Assembly (NCBI GenBank): GCA_009760855.2
Contig: WPIO01000068.1
Coordinates: 1,816,501-1,880,500, forward strand
Source of the DNA: Cristatella mucedo
Taxonomy: Eukaryota; Bryozoa; Phylactolaemata; Cristatellidae
Direction of reading: 5' to 3'
Length of the DNA stretch: 64,000 nucleotides
The translations under genes were made by a program, and so were the position numbers. Under the pieces are notes generated by a model. It was not told the origin of the DNA. It saw only the letters and a program-made list of their open reading frames with translations, and did not search any database. Position 1 is the first letter of the stretch, and each line of letters begins with the position of its first letter. Positions 58,863 to 64,000 of this stretch are shown here, one piece after another.

Positions 58863-61800
58863 TGTCTCGTGCGAGAGTGCACTTTTGAGATGCGTGCGTG
58901 AGCACACAAGAGGAGAGAGTGTATGTGCACGAATGTGAGAGTTTAGGATAAAACCATTGTTCACTTTTGTGCCAGCTATTAACAGGTTCATTTTTATTTT
59001 ACCCCCTTTGCAGACGTAAGCGTTTTGTATGTTATTCACGTGCCTATTCTTTGCGGCACGGTTTCTTTTCTGTAGATTCTGCCTGATTACAGGAGCGCAG
59101 TCCGCTCCCAGACACTTATCTTCATACCATCTTACTTCGACTACGTGAGGATACGAAACCATTTTAAGAAGGAAGGCATTGATGCTGCACTTTTGTGCGA
59201 GTGAGTGTCAGCTTAGGAGTGCAGCTGCCTACGCTCGATACCAGCTTGTTTGCTTTTATTAGCTCTGGTTTCGACTATATTTCTCGCTATCCTCATGTTG
59301 GGCGACAGCAGTTCTTCGTCGTAGTTCAGCCAGATTTGTGAAAGCAAAAATGGCCGAACAAAGTTTTATTGAGGCCGAGCAAATGGCTGAATATGCAATT
59401 TGAAAATTACGACCTTAAGGTCACCGTGGTGCTTGGGTAGTAGAAGCTCGGTATGTGAAGCCTGGACTCGAATTTGTCTGTCTCCATTACTGATATTTCT
59501 GAGACCTTCTGACTCCTACGGAGCATTTCGAGGCATAGAAGTGCCACTATCTCCTGTCTGGATCAAGTGATTGCCATATTTCTGCGGCTGCGAAGCATGT
59601 GGTGGAGATAGGTATCCACTCTCCAATTCTCATTCGAATCATCTCGAATAATCGAATCACCATCTCGAATAATCGTCATTCTATCCATTCTCGAAGCATT
59701 CTCCTATGGCCTTAGTTTTGGCCTTTTTCACATCTCCAACTTTAGGAGAAATTAAGTTTGCTCCCGTAGTGTATTCATTAAAACGACTAAAAAAAATCAG
59801 CTAAATTGTCCGCCTCCTCAGCAAGTGTATGCAACACGGTTAGAAAAGGTTCATGTAACCAAATACCATTGATGTTATTGTTCATAATAACAATGCAATA
59901 ATTTGTATAGCGCCTTAAGAGAACTAGATCTTCTTTTCCCCAGGCACTTGAAATGTTATGGGAAGAAAGCTGATCGACTGATTGGAGATCAGCAGGAACA
60001 GTCTCAGCATGTGCATGCACATAAAGGGCAATTCGCGTGGACTGGTGAACACCAGTTGGGTTTGAAGGTTTGCAAGTAATGAGATGTAATATCAGTCGGT
60101 AGTTCAAGGCTCTGGAAGCATATGCACTCTCAAAGGAGCTCTGTCTCCAAGAGATTTGAGGTCTGGACAGAGGCAGTGCTAAATGGCCAGAGTCAGAGGA
60201 GTGAGCAGGCGGTATGCTGGGAAGCCTGAGAGCATGTCAGCATTCAGACAGGTCTGGCCAGAAGAGGTTACGAGCACGGATTGAATGACAGACAGTACGA
60301 CGAAGTCACTACGCTGCTCGGTGGGGAGTAATCACCGGTCTGCGAGAAGCGGTGCAACGTGGCAGTGGCAGCGTTCACGGCAGACAACTGCAGCGTGCAC
60401 AGCTTAGGAAGGAAGCATTTCGGAGTACTACACCCGGTAGCTATCGAATGTCTGCATCATGAACACCGAGCAGCTGGCGGCCCCCACACGACATCATGCC
60501 TATTATTACCCTCCGTCCTGTGCCCGGGCAAGGTATGGTCATTGATCTGGATTGCTGTTCTCGCTTATGTTGATCCCGGTTCCACATCGACTTTACGGAC
60601 CCTAGCTTTCCATTTTCGTGGTTGAAAATTGGAAACTCACTTGGGATGTGGTTGTAGCCATATTAATGACGCTATTGCTTGTTTTAAGGTCCTTTTATCC
60701 TTAGTTGTGTGGACGTTTGTGCTAGTTTGCAATTTGGGGCACTGGCAGCGGCTGTCGTTTGGACGGATTGTGTGTATGTGAGTGTTCCATCTCTACACGT
60801 GCGCACACACACATATGCATTCTTATATCGCTGTGGGCCCTCAGATCATCGTGACTGGATAGAAAAAAGTATTACTATTGCAGTTGCAATGAAGCAAACT
60901 CCATACTCTCGGAGAGCCGACCTTAGCTCTTACCTGAAGTCCAGGTGCACCGCCAAGTTCCTTTTAGTTGTAGCAATGTCTAGGGTGACCTTGAATTATT
61001 AAATGACAAAATGATATGCTAATAAAGACAGTCAGAGGCGTTTATTTGCAGTTGCTTATTGCATCTTAGGAATCACTAACTACATTACATCATTTGTGCT
61101 AGCTTGGGCTGTAGCTTTTCAGTCGTGATTTGGTGGGTGTTGGCTGACGGCCGGGTGTGGATGTCGGAAACCCCAAGCCGAGGGAAGGAACCGGCAATCT
61201 CCATATGGCTAGGAAAAGATAACATAGACTTGGGGGTTTAATGAGAAGAAAATGAATTCAGTAGCAGACCCTACAGAGTCAAACTTGAGTCGGAGGAAGG
61301 AGTTTGCCTATGACTCTGCATACCTTCGTTTGTTCAAGAACCACGCCGTTTTTATGCTGCCATTAATGCTTGTCTACTATGTTATTATGCTGGGCTGTGT
61401 GGGTCACAGTGCTACTGCAGTTTTGGAGTATGCTTCCCCGGCTACCGGCTTATAGCATTATTCTCTTGCCGATGCTAGGCTTTTGTTTGTCCGCTGACTG
61501 GTTTTCAAGCTACCTTGTGTTTTCATGGCTAGCGAGTTGTAGTGCTGGCCTATGTCAGTTGTTAACCAGCTGCCAGATCGTAGACCGTATCAGCTGCTGC
61601 ATTTGAGGTACATCACATATCTCTAGAGCCTAGGCTAGAACCAGTGGGTCGCCACATTGGTTGTGACACTTCTCGAAGGATGGGATCACCCCCTCCCGTG
61701 TCGACGATAACAACTGGATTATCCTCTGTGGACTGTCCTACTTCCTAGGACCTTACTGCTTCTTGCTGTGCAACAAGACTGTGCTACTGATCGGCCCATA

Positions 61801-62037
61801 TCTGCGTGTGCTGCTGTGAACTCCTTGTTTCTAGTTTGTGTGTGAATATGCTTGCTGATGGCCTCCGAGCAGAATGCTTGCTGCAGCTGCGGTTCTATCT
61901 CAGCGAGCTAGCGACTATGGTTTATGGTTCATCAACAGGTACAGCAAAGACAAAAGTATATCGAGAGGACGCAGCGATTTCTTTCACGGTCGCGTACCAT
62001 TCATGCTGTATACTGAGCGATTGCATTTTTACAGGAG
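25394..62037 (+). CDS. UTP25: UTP25 (DIEXF/DEF) small-subunit processome factor, 17 exons, 3' end missing
   Basis: UTP25 is a nucleolar protein needed for pre-rRNA processing and 40S subunit formation; it has a DEAD-helicase-like fold without a normal active site. Seventeen exons give about 708 codons (human is ~756), with every junction phase-compatible. Landmarks: basic N-terminus with [12 protein letters not shown] (residues ~34-45); acidic, low-complexity residues ~75-210; DLFYP at 326; RDQGLTRPK at 379-387 leading to PTRDSAL in the motif Ia place; ASPLGLRT at 483-490; [12 protein letters not shown] with DQAD instead of DEAD at 514-517; [30 protein letters not shown] at 651-662; [19 protein letters not shown]. 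The last exon ends in phase 2, and the remaining ~80 residues lie past 64000. Introns are full of LINE and SINE copies. Identity is secure; splice ends were inferred by eye. Confidence 0.94.
25767..26560 (+). mobile_element. LINE A fragment, interrupted
   Basis: RT C-terminus (from DFCNSLL) and 3'UTR with tail hairpin and ATT tail. It is split at 25986-26087 by a minus-strand tail-only insertion. Confidence 0.88.
25986..26087 (-). mobile_element. LINE A tail-only insertion (about 100 bp)
   Basis: (AAT)n, then the reverse complement of the family A hairpin and GCAGCAAATG-type 3'UTR. It sits inside the plus-strand copy, which resumes with CCTATCAGATAT. Confidence 0.85.
26649..26735 (+). mobile_element. 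LINE A tail-only insertion
   Basis: Full hairpin AAAGCGCC...AGAGATTAAGTTCTCT...GGCGCTTT plus (ATT)n, with almost nothing upstream. Confidence 0.85.
27140..27715 (-). mobile_element. Tc1/mariner remnant, left arm
   Basis: Minus strand encodes [12 protein letters not shown], the region around the second catalytic Asp of Tc1/mariner transposases, then [15 protein letters not shown]-like sequence with stops. Outer end near CATGCATACTTACACTCAGG. UTP25 intron 1. Confidence 0.75.
27765..28180 (+). mobile_element. Tc1/mariner remnant, right arm
   Basis: Plus strand encodes [20 protein letters not shown] and the same C-terminal sequence as the left arm, about 75-80% alike by eye. It ends near GTACATACAGGCTGTGCATG. 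Confidence 0.75.
28215..29250 (-). mobile_element. LINE family B copy 2
   Basis: Longest family B copy; open for ~280 codons on the minus strand: [46 protein letters not shown]. The 5' truncation is close to that of copy 1. Tail hairpin at the left end. Confidence 0.87.
29251..30499. other. UTP25 intron 1, unassigned part
   Basis: AT-rich; short open frames at 29725-30152 on the minus strand are not recognisable. Confidence 0.4.
30500..30630 (+). mobile_element. SINE1 copy 4
   Basis: CTGGTTTGGTCCAGGGGTTC A box, CGACTCGAGCC B box, tail GAAGCAC...AGAGATTAAGTCCCC...GGGTGCTGTAC and AAATGAATTAG. The stem is GCAC/GTGC rather than GCGC/GCGC. Confidence 0.85.
31609..31672 (+). CDS. UTP25: UTP25 exon 2
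   Basis: Acceptor ATTTTAG; reads (K)[21 protein letters not shown]; donor AGG/GTCGGT. Weakly conserved, but phase fits on both sides. Confidence 0.6.
31897..32030 (+). mobile_element. SINE1 copy 5
   Basis: GCTGGTTTGGCCCAGCTGTTAA, GGGGTCGAGCCCCG, tail GAAGCGCC...AGAGATTAAGTTCTCC and CAAATGAATTA; 240 bp before UTP25 exon 3. Confidence 0.88.
32269..32389 (+). CDS. UTP25: UTP25 exon 3
   Basis: Acceptor [27 protein letters not shown]; donor TCAT/GTAAGC, phase 1. The residue split with exon 4 becomes Ser. Confidence 0.8.
32627..32820 (-). mobile_element. LINE A 3'UTR-only insertion
   Basis: Plus-strand order: (AAT)n, hairpin (AAAGCGCC...GGCGCTTT), GCTGCAAAGGGAGCACG, then the 3'UTR with CATGGTTAGGGGTGACATGC. 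Confidence 0.9.
33408..33711 (+). repeat. 152-bp tandem duplication (two copies)
   Basis: ATCATGTTAAAATTGTAT starts at 33408 and again at 33560; both units end CTATAAGCGAT. Only three differences were seen by eye, two of them at CpG sites. Confidence 0.93.
33990..34066 (+). mobile_element. SINE2 tail fragment
   Basis: AAAGCCGTTAAGACCG...TATATAAACGAGGCTG then TTAAATCA, the SINE2 3' end only, preceded by (TGAA)n. Confidence 0.6.
34331..36460 (-). mobile_element. LINE A copy with internal deletion and extended 5' region
   Basis: Tail (TAAT)n and a GTGCC/GGCAC-type hairpin at 34340-34400, RT C-terminus to about 35330, then an abrupt join to EN sequence (the SSDH region) at 35340-35890. Beyond a SINE2 insertion it continues to 36460 with sequence homologous to 51350-51660 that the 8.7-11.9 kb copy lacks. 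Confidence 0.8.
35925..36097 (+). mobile_element. SINE2 copy 2, inserted in LINE A
   Basis: B box CATAGGTTCGAATCCCA, CTTTATTACC, AGCCGTTAAGGCT mini-hairpin, ending ACGTGGCTGTTAAATCA. The flanking LINE resumes with GATGACCACTAAGTTTGAG. Confidence 0.8.
36469..36644. repeat. Repeat C copy 1 (possible LINE A 5' end)
   Basis: TCCACCGGCAAATAATTTCT...CACTACGGTC...TACGATGTTTGCAGGAACTT...GTCAGGAGGCAAGAA; homologous to 51979-52155 and 63571-63743. It abuts the 5' side of a minus-strand LINE A. Confidence 0.75.
36869..37165 (+). CDS. UTP25: UTP25 exon 4 (acidic region)
   Basis: Acceptor [23 protein letters not shown], then Ser/Asp/Gly-rich and a Glu run encoded by a (GAG)n tract at 37091-37130; donor GACG/GTAAGC, phase 1. 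Confidence 0.88.
37783..37935 (+). mobile_element. SINE1 copy 6
   Basis: GGTTTGGTCCAGTGGTTAAG, GGGCTCGAGCCCCG, tail GAAGCACC...TAGATTAAGTTCTCT...GGGCGGTATAC, AAATGAATT, then (TA)n. Confidence 0.9.
38820..39260 (+). mobile_element. LINE A-related old fragment
   Basis: Degenerate RT C-terminus ([27 protein letters not shown]) and a tail with GGGTGCTTTACAAATG and AATATTATT. Confidence 0.75.
39261..40827. other. UTP25 intron 4, mostly unassigned
   Basis: A LINE A tail remnant at 39595-39690 (AGAAAGAGATTAGTTCT, then ATT-rich). The rest is unique-looking T-rich sequence. Confidence 0.5.
40828..40919 (+). CDS. UTP25: UTP25 exon 5
   Basis: Acceptor GTTGCAG; (D)[16 protein letters not shown] to WKQVELK; donor AAG/GTAAAG. 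Matches the DPF-x-x-H segment of the family. Confidence 0.9.
41625..42260 (-). mobile_element. LINE A fragment, EN-RT linker region
   Basis: Degenerate homologue of plus-strand positions 10180-10900 of the long copy (for example GGGACAAGACTTGACATG beside GGGACATGACCTGAGGC). Ends about 130 bp before UTP25 exon 6. Confidence 0.7.
42388..42642 (+). CDS. UTP25: UTP25 exon 6
   Basis: Acceptor [21 protein letters not shown] through [16 protein letters not shown]; donor ACG/GTAGGT, phase 0. 85 codons. Confidence 0.92.
43037..44485 (+). mobile_element. LINE A, well preserved 5'-truncated copy
   Basis: Plus-strand RT from [18 protein letters not shown] through [28 protein letters not shown] and [10 protein letters not shown] to the C-terminus FRTAYSGSL, then the 3'UTR and hairpin tail. 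Two frameshifts (near 43325 and 43740) break it. Confidence 0.92.
44495..44836 (-). mobile_element. LINE family B copy 3
   Basis: Begins with the reverse complement of the B tail (TTAACTCCACAAAGACTATG) and carries [15 protein letters not shown]-type C-terminal sequence. Internally deleted. Confidence 0.8.
44868..45365 (+). mobile_element. LINE family B copy 4
   Basis: From [20 protein letters not shown]-type sequence to the tail ATAACACCC...GTGGAGTTAC and (CATTA)n. Head-to-head with copy 3. Confidence 0.83.
45840..45908 (+). repeat. Degenerate TAAACC-like repeats
   Basis: TCTAAACCTAAAACATTAAC...CACCCTAAACCTCAAAAC...CACTAAACCCCAAATCC directly left of the MITE. Confidence 0.5.
45909..46697. 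mobile_element. 789-bp MITE with long, nested inverted repeats
   Basis: Termini AGGGGGAATGTCAAGGGAA and the reverse complement TTCCTTGGCTTCCCCCCT, each next to TA. Arms of about 190 bp pair (TCGTCAGAACTTCCGATCCC on one side, its complement on the other). A second inverted pair lies inside (46103-46190 with 46225-46325). No coding capacity. Confidence 0.85.
47147..47232 (+). CDS. UTP25: UTP25 exon 7
   Basis: Acceptor [25 protein letters not shown] then [11 protein letters not shown]; donor AA/GTAAGT, phase 2. Fills the conserved DLFYP...HVLK block. Confidence 0.94.
47868..47966. repeat. (CT)n and CCCTCTCTGT pyrimidine array
   Basis: Interrupted CT array with CTGTCTCC variants. Confidence 0.93.
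48143..48308 (+). mobile_element. SINE2 copy 3
   Basis: ACCAGATAAGGCGGTTGC A-box region, GTGGGTTCGAATCCTGC B box, CTTTATTGCCCCTGCAAG, AGCCGTATTGGCT, ending AAAAGGGGCTGTTAAATCA. Confidence 0.85.
48366..48592 (+). mobile_element. LINE family B copy 5
   Basis: C-terminal sequence from TTCAGCGGTCCTGAGCTG onward, tail GTAACACCCACA...TGTGGAGTTAC, then TACATTACATTACATTAC. Confidence 0.88.
48957..49135 (+). mobile_element. LINE A 3'UTR-only insertion
   Basis: ACCCTGTGCGTGTCACCCCT through the hairpin and (ATT)n, ending where family B copy 6 begins. Confidence 0.88.
49136..49678 (+). mobile_element. LINE family B copy 6
   Basis: From [20 protein letters not shown] through [15 protein letters not shown] to the hairpin and (CATTA)n. 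Best preserved C-terminus of the family, with one frameshift near 49350. Confidence 0.9.
49683..49905 (-). mobile_element. LINE A fragment (3' part of a split copy)
   Basis: Tail hairpin remnants, C-terminal traces and an EN-linker piece homologous to 10498-10545. Likely the same insertion as 50222-51665. Confidence 0.6.
49906..50218 (+). mobile_element. LINE A 3'UTR insertion
   Basis: 3'UTR with ATGCTGCCACTAACCACAC, a hairpin with AAGTGCC/GGCGCTTT, and an ATTATTATTATTA tail; interrupts the minus-strand copy. Confidence 0.8.
50222..51665 (-). mobile_element. LINE A fragment, EN and 5' extension
   Basis: Homologous to plus-strand 10615-11860 of the long copy and then, past it, to 36200-36460. 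Many stops. It shows that family A continues 5' of the long copy's end. Confidence 0.78.
51686..51965 (-). mobile_element. LINE family B copy 7
   Basis: (TAATG)n, reverse-complement hairpin, then the C-terminal sequence [15 protein letters not shown] on the minus strand. Confidence 0.88.
51979..52155. repeat. Repeat C copy 2
   Basis: TCCATAGGCACCTAATTTCT...GTATCGGTTTCTGTTC...GAAGAGAGTTATGCG...GAGGAGGCAAGAA; 74 bp upstream of UTP25 exon 8. Confidence 0.75.
52229..52291 (+). CDS. UTP25: UTP25 exon 8
   Basis: Acceptor TCTTTTAG; (K)[20 protein letters not shown]; donor GA/GTAAGC, phase 2. Confidence 0.85.
52550..52667 (+). CDS. UTP25: UTP25 exon 9 (first RecA-like strand)
   Basis: Acceptor GTTACAG; (D)[18 protein letters not shown] then [16 protein letters not shown]; donor CAG/GTAATC. 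The family's most conserved start of the helicase-like domain. Confidence 0.95.
52668..53963. other. UTP25 intron 9
   Basis: Contains a LINE A tail remnant at 53505-53605 with stem GTGCC/GGGCAC. Otherwise unassigned. Confidence 0.5.
53964..54051 (+). CDS. UTP25: UTP25 exon 10
   Basis: Acceptor [27 protein letters not shown]; donor CCTG/GTCAGT, phase 1. Confidence 0.94.
54612..54755 (+). repeat. Degenerate ~23-bp minisatellite
   Basis: About six units of TTAGGCRTCTTAAACGTTCT with substitutions and length changes, in UTP25 intron 10. Confidence 0.75.
54826..54982 (+). CDS. UTP25: UTP25 exon 11
   Basis: Acceptor [23 protein letters not shown] to [19 protein letters not shown]; donor GG/GTGAGC, phase 2. 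Nearly identical in pattern to vertebrate UTP25. Confidence 0.96.
55356..55452 (+). CDS. UTP25: UTP25 exon 12 (motif II-like DQAD)
   Basis: Acceptor [27 protein letters not shown] then LMQNWDHVL; donor CTG/GTATTT, phase 0. Confidence 0.95.
55874..56042 (+). CDS. UTP25: UTP25 exon 13
   Basis: Acceptor [25 protein letters not shown] then SRVRMW and [11 protein letters not shown]. The donor is placed at TGCA/GTATCC because only this phase (1) joins exon 14 to give (N)YAGKLRV, the conserved segment. Confidence 0.88.
57276..57338 (+). repeat. 21-bp tandem repeat, three units
   Basis: TACCTCTTGCTAAATAGTG repeated at a 21-bp period with few changes. Confidence 0.9.
57590..57710 (-). mobile_element. 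SINE1 copy 7 (minus strand)
   Basis: Reverse complement reads GTTTGGCCCAGGGGTAAG, ATGGGCTCAAGCCC, tail CAAAGCTCC...AGAGATCAAGTTCTC...GGGCACTATGC and AAATGAATTAG. Confidence 0.75.
57951..58027 (+). CDS. UTP25: UTP25 exon 14
   Basis: Acceptor [27 protein letters not shown] then AQLPQ; donor CAG/GTGAGA, phase 0. Confidence 0.9.
58223..58294 (+). CDS. UTP25: UTP25 exon 15
   Basis: Acceptor [27 protein letters not shown]; donor AAG/GTAAAA, phase 0. Confidence 0.94.
58787..58860. repeat. (GA)n array
   Basis: About 36 GA units in UTP25 intron 15. Confidence 0.96.
59076..59200 (+). CDS. UTP25: UTP25 exon 16
   Basis: Acceptor [26 protein letters not shown] then [14 protein letters not shown]; donor GA/GTGAGT, phase 2. 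Confidence 0.96.
59880..60420 (-). mobile_element. LINE A-related old fragment
   Basis: AATAACAATGCAATAATTTG, a hairpin remnant GCGCCTTAAGAGAACTAGAT, then C-terminal homology (GCGAGAAGCGGTGCAACGTG beside GCGAGAAGTGGAGTAATGTG in the long copy). Confidence 0.7.
60421..61938. other. UTP25 intron 16, unassigned part
   Basis: No repeats or exons recognised. Confidence 0.4.
61939..62037 (+). CDS. UTP25: UTP25 exon 17
   Basis: Acceptor TCAACAG; (E)[17 protein letters not shown] then [14 protein letters not shown]; donor AG/GTAAGT, phase 2. The conserved YTIKGIR-type continuation was not found up to 64000. Confidence 0.94.
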
Positions 62038-62439
62038 GTAAGTGCACGATACACTCTTGTCAAGCGAGCTTCTTGTCGTATTTGCATGCCAGTCAACTGT
62101 GCTGCTGATTTGCAGTGGCACTGCCGGTCGGAGCGATCGTTCTGTTCTCGTCGTTGCCTGGTTTGTTTGTGAGCTCTGCTGTGGTCTAATTCAACTGATG
62201 CTGGCATGCCAGATTTGTCATCCGATTTTTGAGCAGCACTTCCAGTGGCCTCCGTGATCCAGGTGAAGTGCCTGCCTGAGAGGGCGGTGTGCCCCAAAAT
62301 AAAGAGCAGCAGATTCAACAGCCTGCGAGTGGCTGGAGAGAGCGGCTTTCACCCCCCCCCCCTGCAGCAATCGATAGAGATCGGTCTGCTGTACGATTCG
62401 AAACAACCACCTGGGTTGTGAGTGAGTTTCACACTTTCT

Positions 62440-63534
62440 GACCATACGAGCTACAGACATGGTCTCTGAAGGGTTTAAGATTATTTAGAGGCACCGCTAA
62501 ACGACGAGTCAGAAGAGCAGACGGTACGTTGCCTAGGCTGAGTGGGAAGTAGTTAGGATAGGTAGGCCAAGGCGAGAGAAGAATGGGACCTAAAAGTGAG
62601 CGACCTTGAAGTTTATGCCTTGCTTTTTGGGAGCCAGCCCCAGTTAGAGCCGTTTGCTGTAATAGCTGAGGTGCTCACGACAGACAAGCCTAGTTTCGGA
62701 GTTTCGCACCAGCTGTAGTCGCCTGATTGCACATGCCGGCAGGCCAGCAAGCAGTGAGTTACAGAAGTCGAGACGGGATGTCACGAATGCATGGACCAAC
62801 TAGGACGTGTTATCCTTATCTAAACAAGTCCGAATTTTAGCAATGTTATCTTGCTGAAAGTTGGCAGACTTGACTGTGGAGCTGATGTGGTCCTCTAACG
62901 AGAGGTCACTTTGGAATATGACACCTAGATTTCGAGCTGATTCAACAGGAGATATGCTGGCAGAGCCAATTTTGAGAGTCAGCCTTTCCAATCTCTGGAT
63001 CACACCGGGTTTGTCCATAACTAGTAAGTTAGTTTTATCATCGTTAAGTTTTAGAAAATTTGCTGCCACCCATGTGCGGATGTCATCAATGCATGCAGCA
63101 AGTGAGTTTAGAGAATTTGAGGTGCTCGAAGGCTGGGAGGGATCAAAGCAAAGGTACAACTGAGTGTCATCCGCATAGATGTGAAAGTCTAGATTGTGCT
63201 TGGCAATCACATCAGCAAGAGGCAGAGTATAAACCGTGAAAAGAACCGGACCTAGCACTGAGCCCTGAGGTACTCCATATTTCAGAGGTATTTCAGATGA
63301 TCTTTTTTCATTTACTTCAACACTCTGGAGTCTCCCACTGAGATAGGACCTAAACCACTGCAGAGCAGTGCCAGTGATGCCCAGGCGAGATGAGAGGTGC
63401 TCTAGAAGAACTTTGTGATCGATGGTATCAAAAGCTGCCGAAAGATCGAGCAAAACAAGAAGAGACACTCTACCCATGTCTGCATCCCTAAGTAGGTCCT
63501 TGTATACCTTAAGCAATGCTGACTCTGTGGAGTG
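62440..63534 (-). mobile_element. LINE A copy near the right edge
   Basis: The minus strand is open for 238 codons (63516-62800): [42 protein letters not shown]; then a degenerate C-terminus. It stops abruptly at 63534, next to repeat C. Confidence 0.9.
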
Positions 63535-63570
63535 GGCGTGGGAGACCCAGCAGCCCTAAGCGTTTAGATA

Positions 63571-63743
63571 TCCACAGGCACGTAATTTCTTAGGCGCTAC
63601 GGTCGAATAATAATCAGAATAACTTTAAACAGGTGTTAGCTGTATCGTTTTCTTATACGATGTTGGCAAGAACTTCGGTTTTCGGAAGAATTCTGAAACG
63701 AGCACGAACGCACGTGAAAGCACTCTATGTCAGGAGGCGAATT
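63571..63743. repeat. Repeat C copy 3
   Basis: TCCACAGGCACGTAATTTCT...GCTACGGTC...TACGATGTTGGCAAGAACTT...TGTCAGGAGGCGA. Confidence 0.75.
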
Positions 63744-64000
63744 GAAAGAAGTCTCCGCGATTCTGTACACGGACAGAGCGAGTGAGAGCACACTTGTCAA
63801 GGGCACTCCTAAGTGTCACTCTCGCTGCACGGGGCATCGAGGCTGTCGGTCAGATCTTGGTGCAGAACAAGAAGTCATGCCTCGCAGATAGATTTAAAAA
63901 TGCCTCGGGGTCAATGCTTTTTAAGTGGTGCCACTAGACAAACTCATCGTTAGCCTATGTGCACAACGGAATAGGAACAGTAAACGAGACTGAGCAATGA

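Overview
The window is animal (metazoan) genomic DNA. Three conserved animal genes are split into many short exons with GT-AG introns, and most of the rest is transposon debris. The organism cannot be named from this sequence. The mix of L2/CR1-type LINEs, tRNA-derived SINEs, Tc1/mariner remnants and long (GA)n arrays suggests an invertebrate, but that is inference.

Genes. (1) The 5' end of a striatin gene lies on the minus strand (exons 3691-3437 and 2849-2684) and runs off the left edge. (2) A complete RNA-binding protein gene of the RBM4/RBM14/lark type lies on the minus strand (five exons, 19610-16772, 351 codons as joined here): one N-terminal RRM, then a Gly/Tyr-rich and DPY-repeat tail. 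(3) A UTP25 gene (DIEXF/DEF, small-subunit processome factor) lies on the plus strand from 25394 to beyond the right edge. Seventeen exons were located by hand, all with compatible phases, giving about 708 codons; the last ~80 residues lie outside the window. The three genes share no pathway that I can see.

Repeats. LINE family A (L2/CR1 type) has one long copy (8674-11890, minus) and more than a dozen fragments. Its RNA would end in a hairpin, AAAGCGCC...GGCGCTTT, with an inner AGAGA...TCTCT stem, followed by (ATT)n. A second LINE, family B, ends in a different hairpin (GTAAC...GTTAC with inner GTC-TTTAT-GAC) followed by (CATTA)n. A tRNA-derived SINE (SINE1, seven copies) carries a tail that closely mimics the family A hairpin. 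A second tRNA-like SINE (SINE2, three full copies and one tail) has its own conserved tail. Also present are a 789-bp nested-palindrome MITE, an inverted pair of mariner fragments, a recent 152-bp tandem duplication, and a ~175-bp repeat that may be the 5' end of LINE A.

Layout. 1-4.3 kb: striatin 5' end and GC-rich promoter region. 4.3-8.2 kb: GC-rich sequence with an LTR-like repetitive block and a (GCC)n array. 8.4-13.1 kb: nested LINE A copies. 13.1-16.3 kb: unassigned, mostly AT-rich. 16.3-19.6 kb: lark-type gene. 19.6-25.4 kb: intergenic, with (GA)n arrays and LINE remnants. 25.4-64 kb: UTP25, whose introns hold nearly all the remaining transposon copies.
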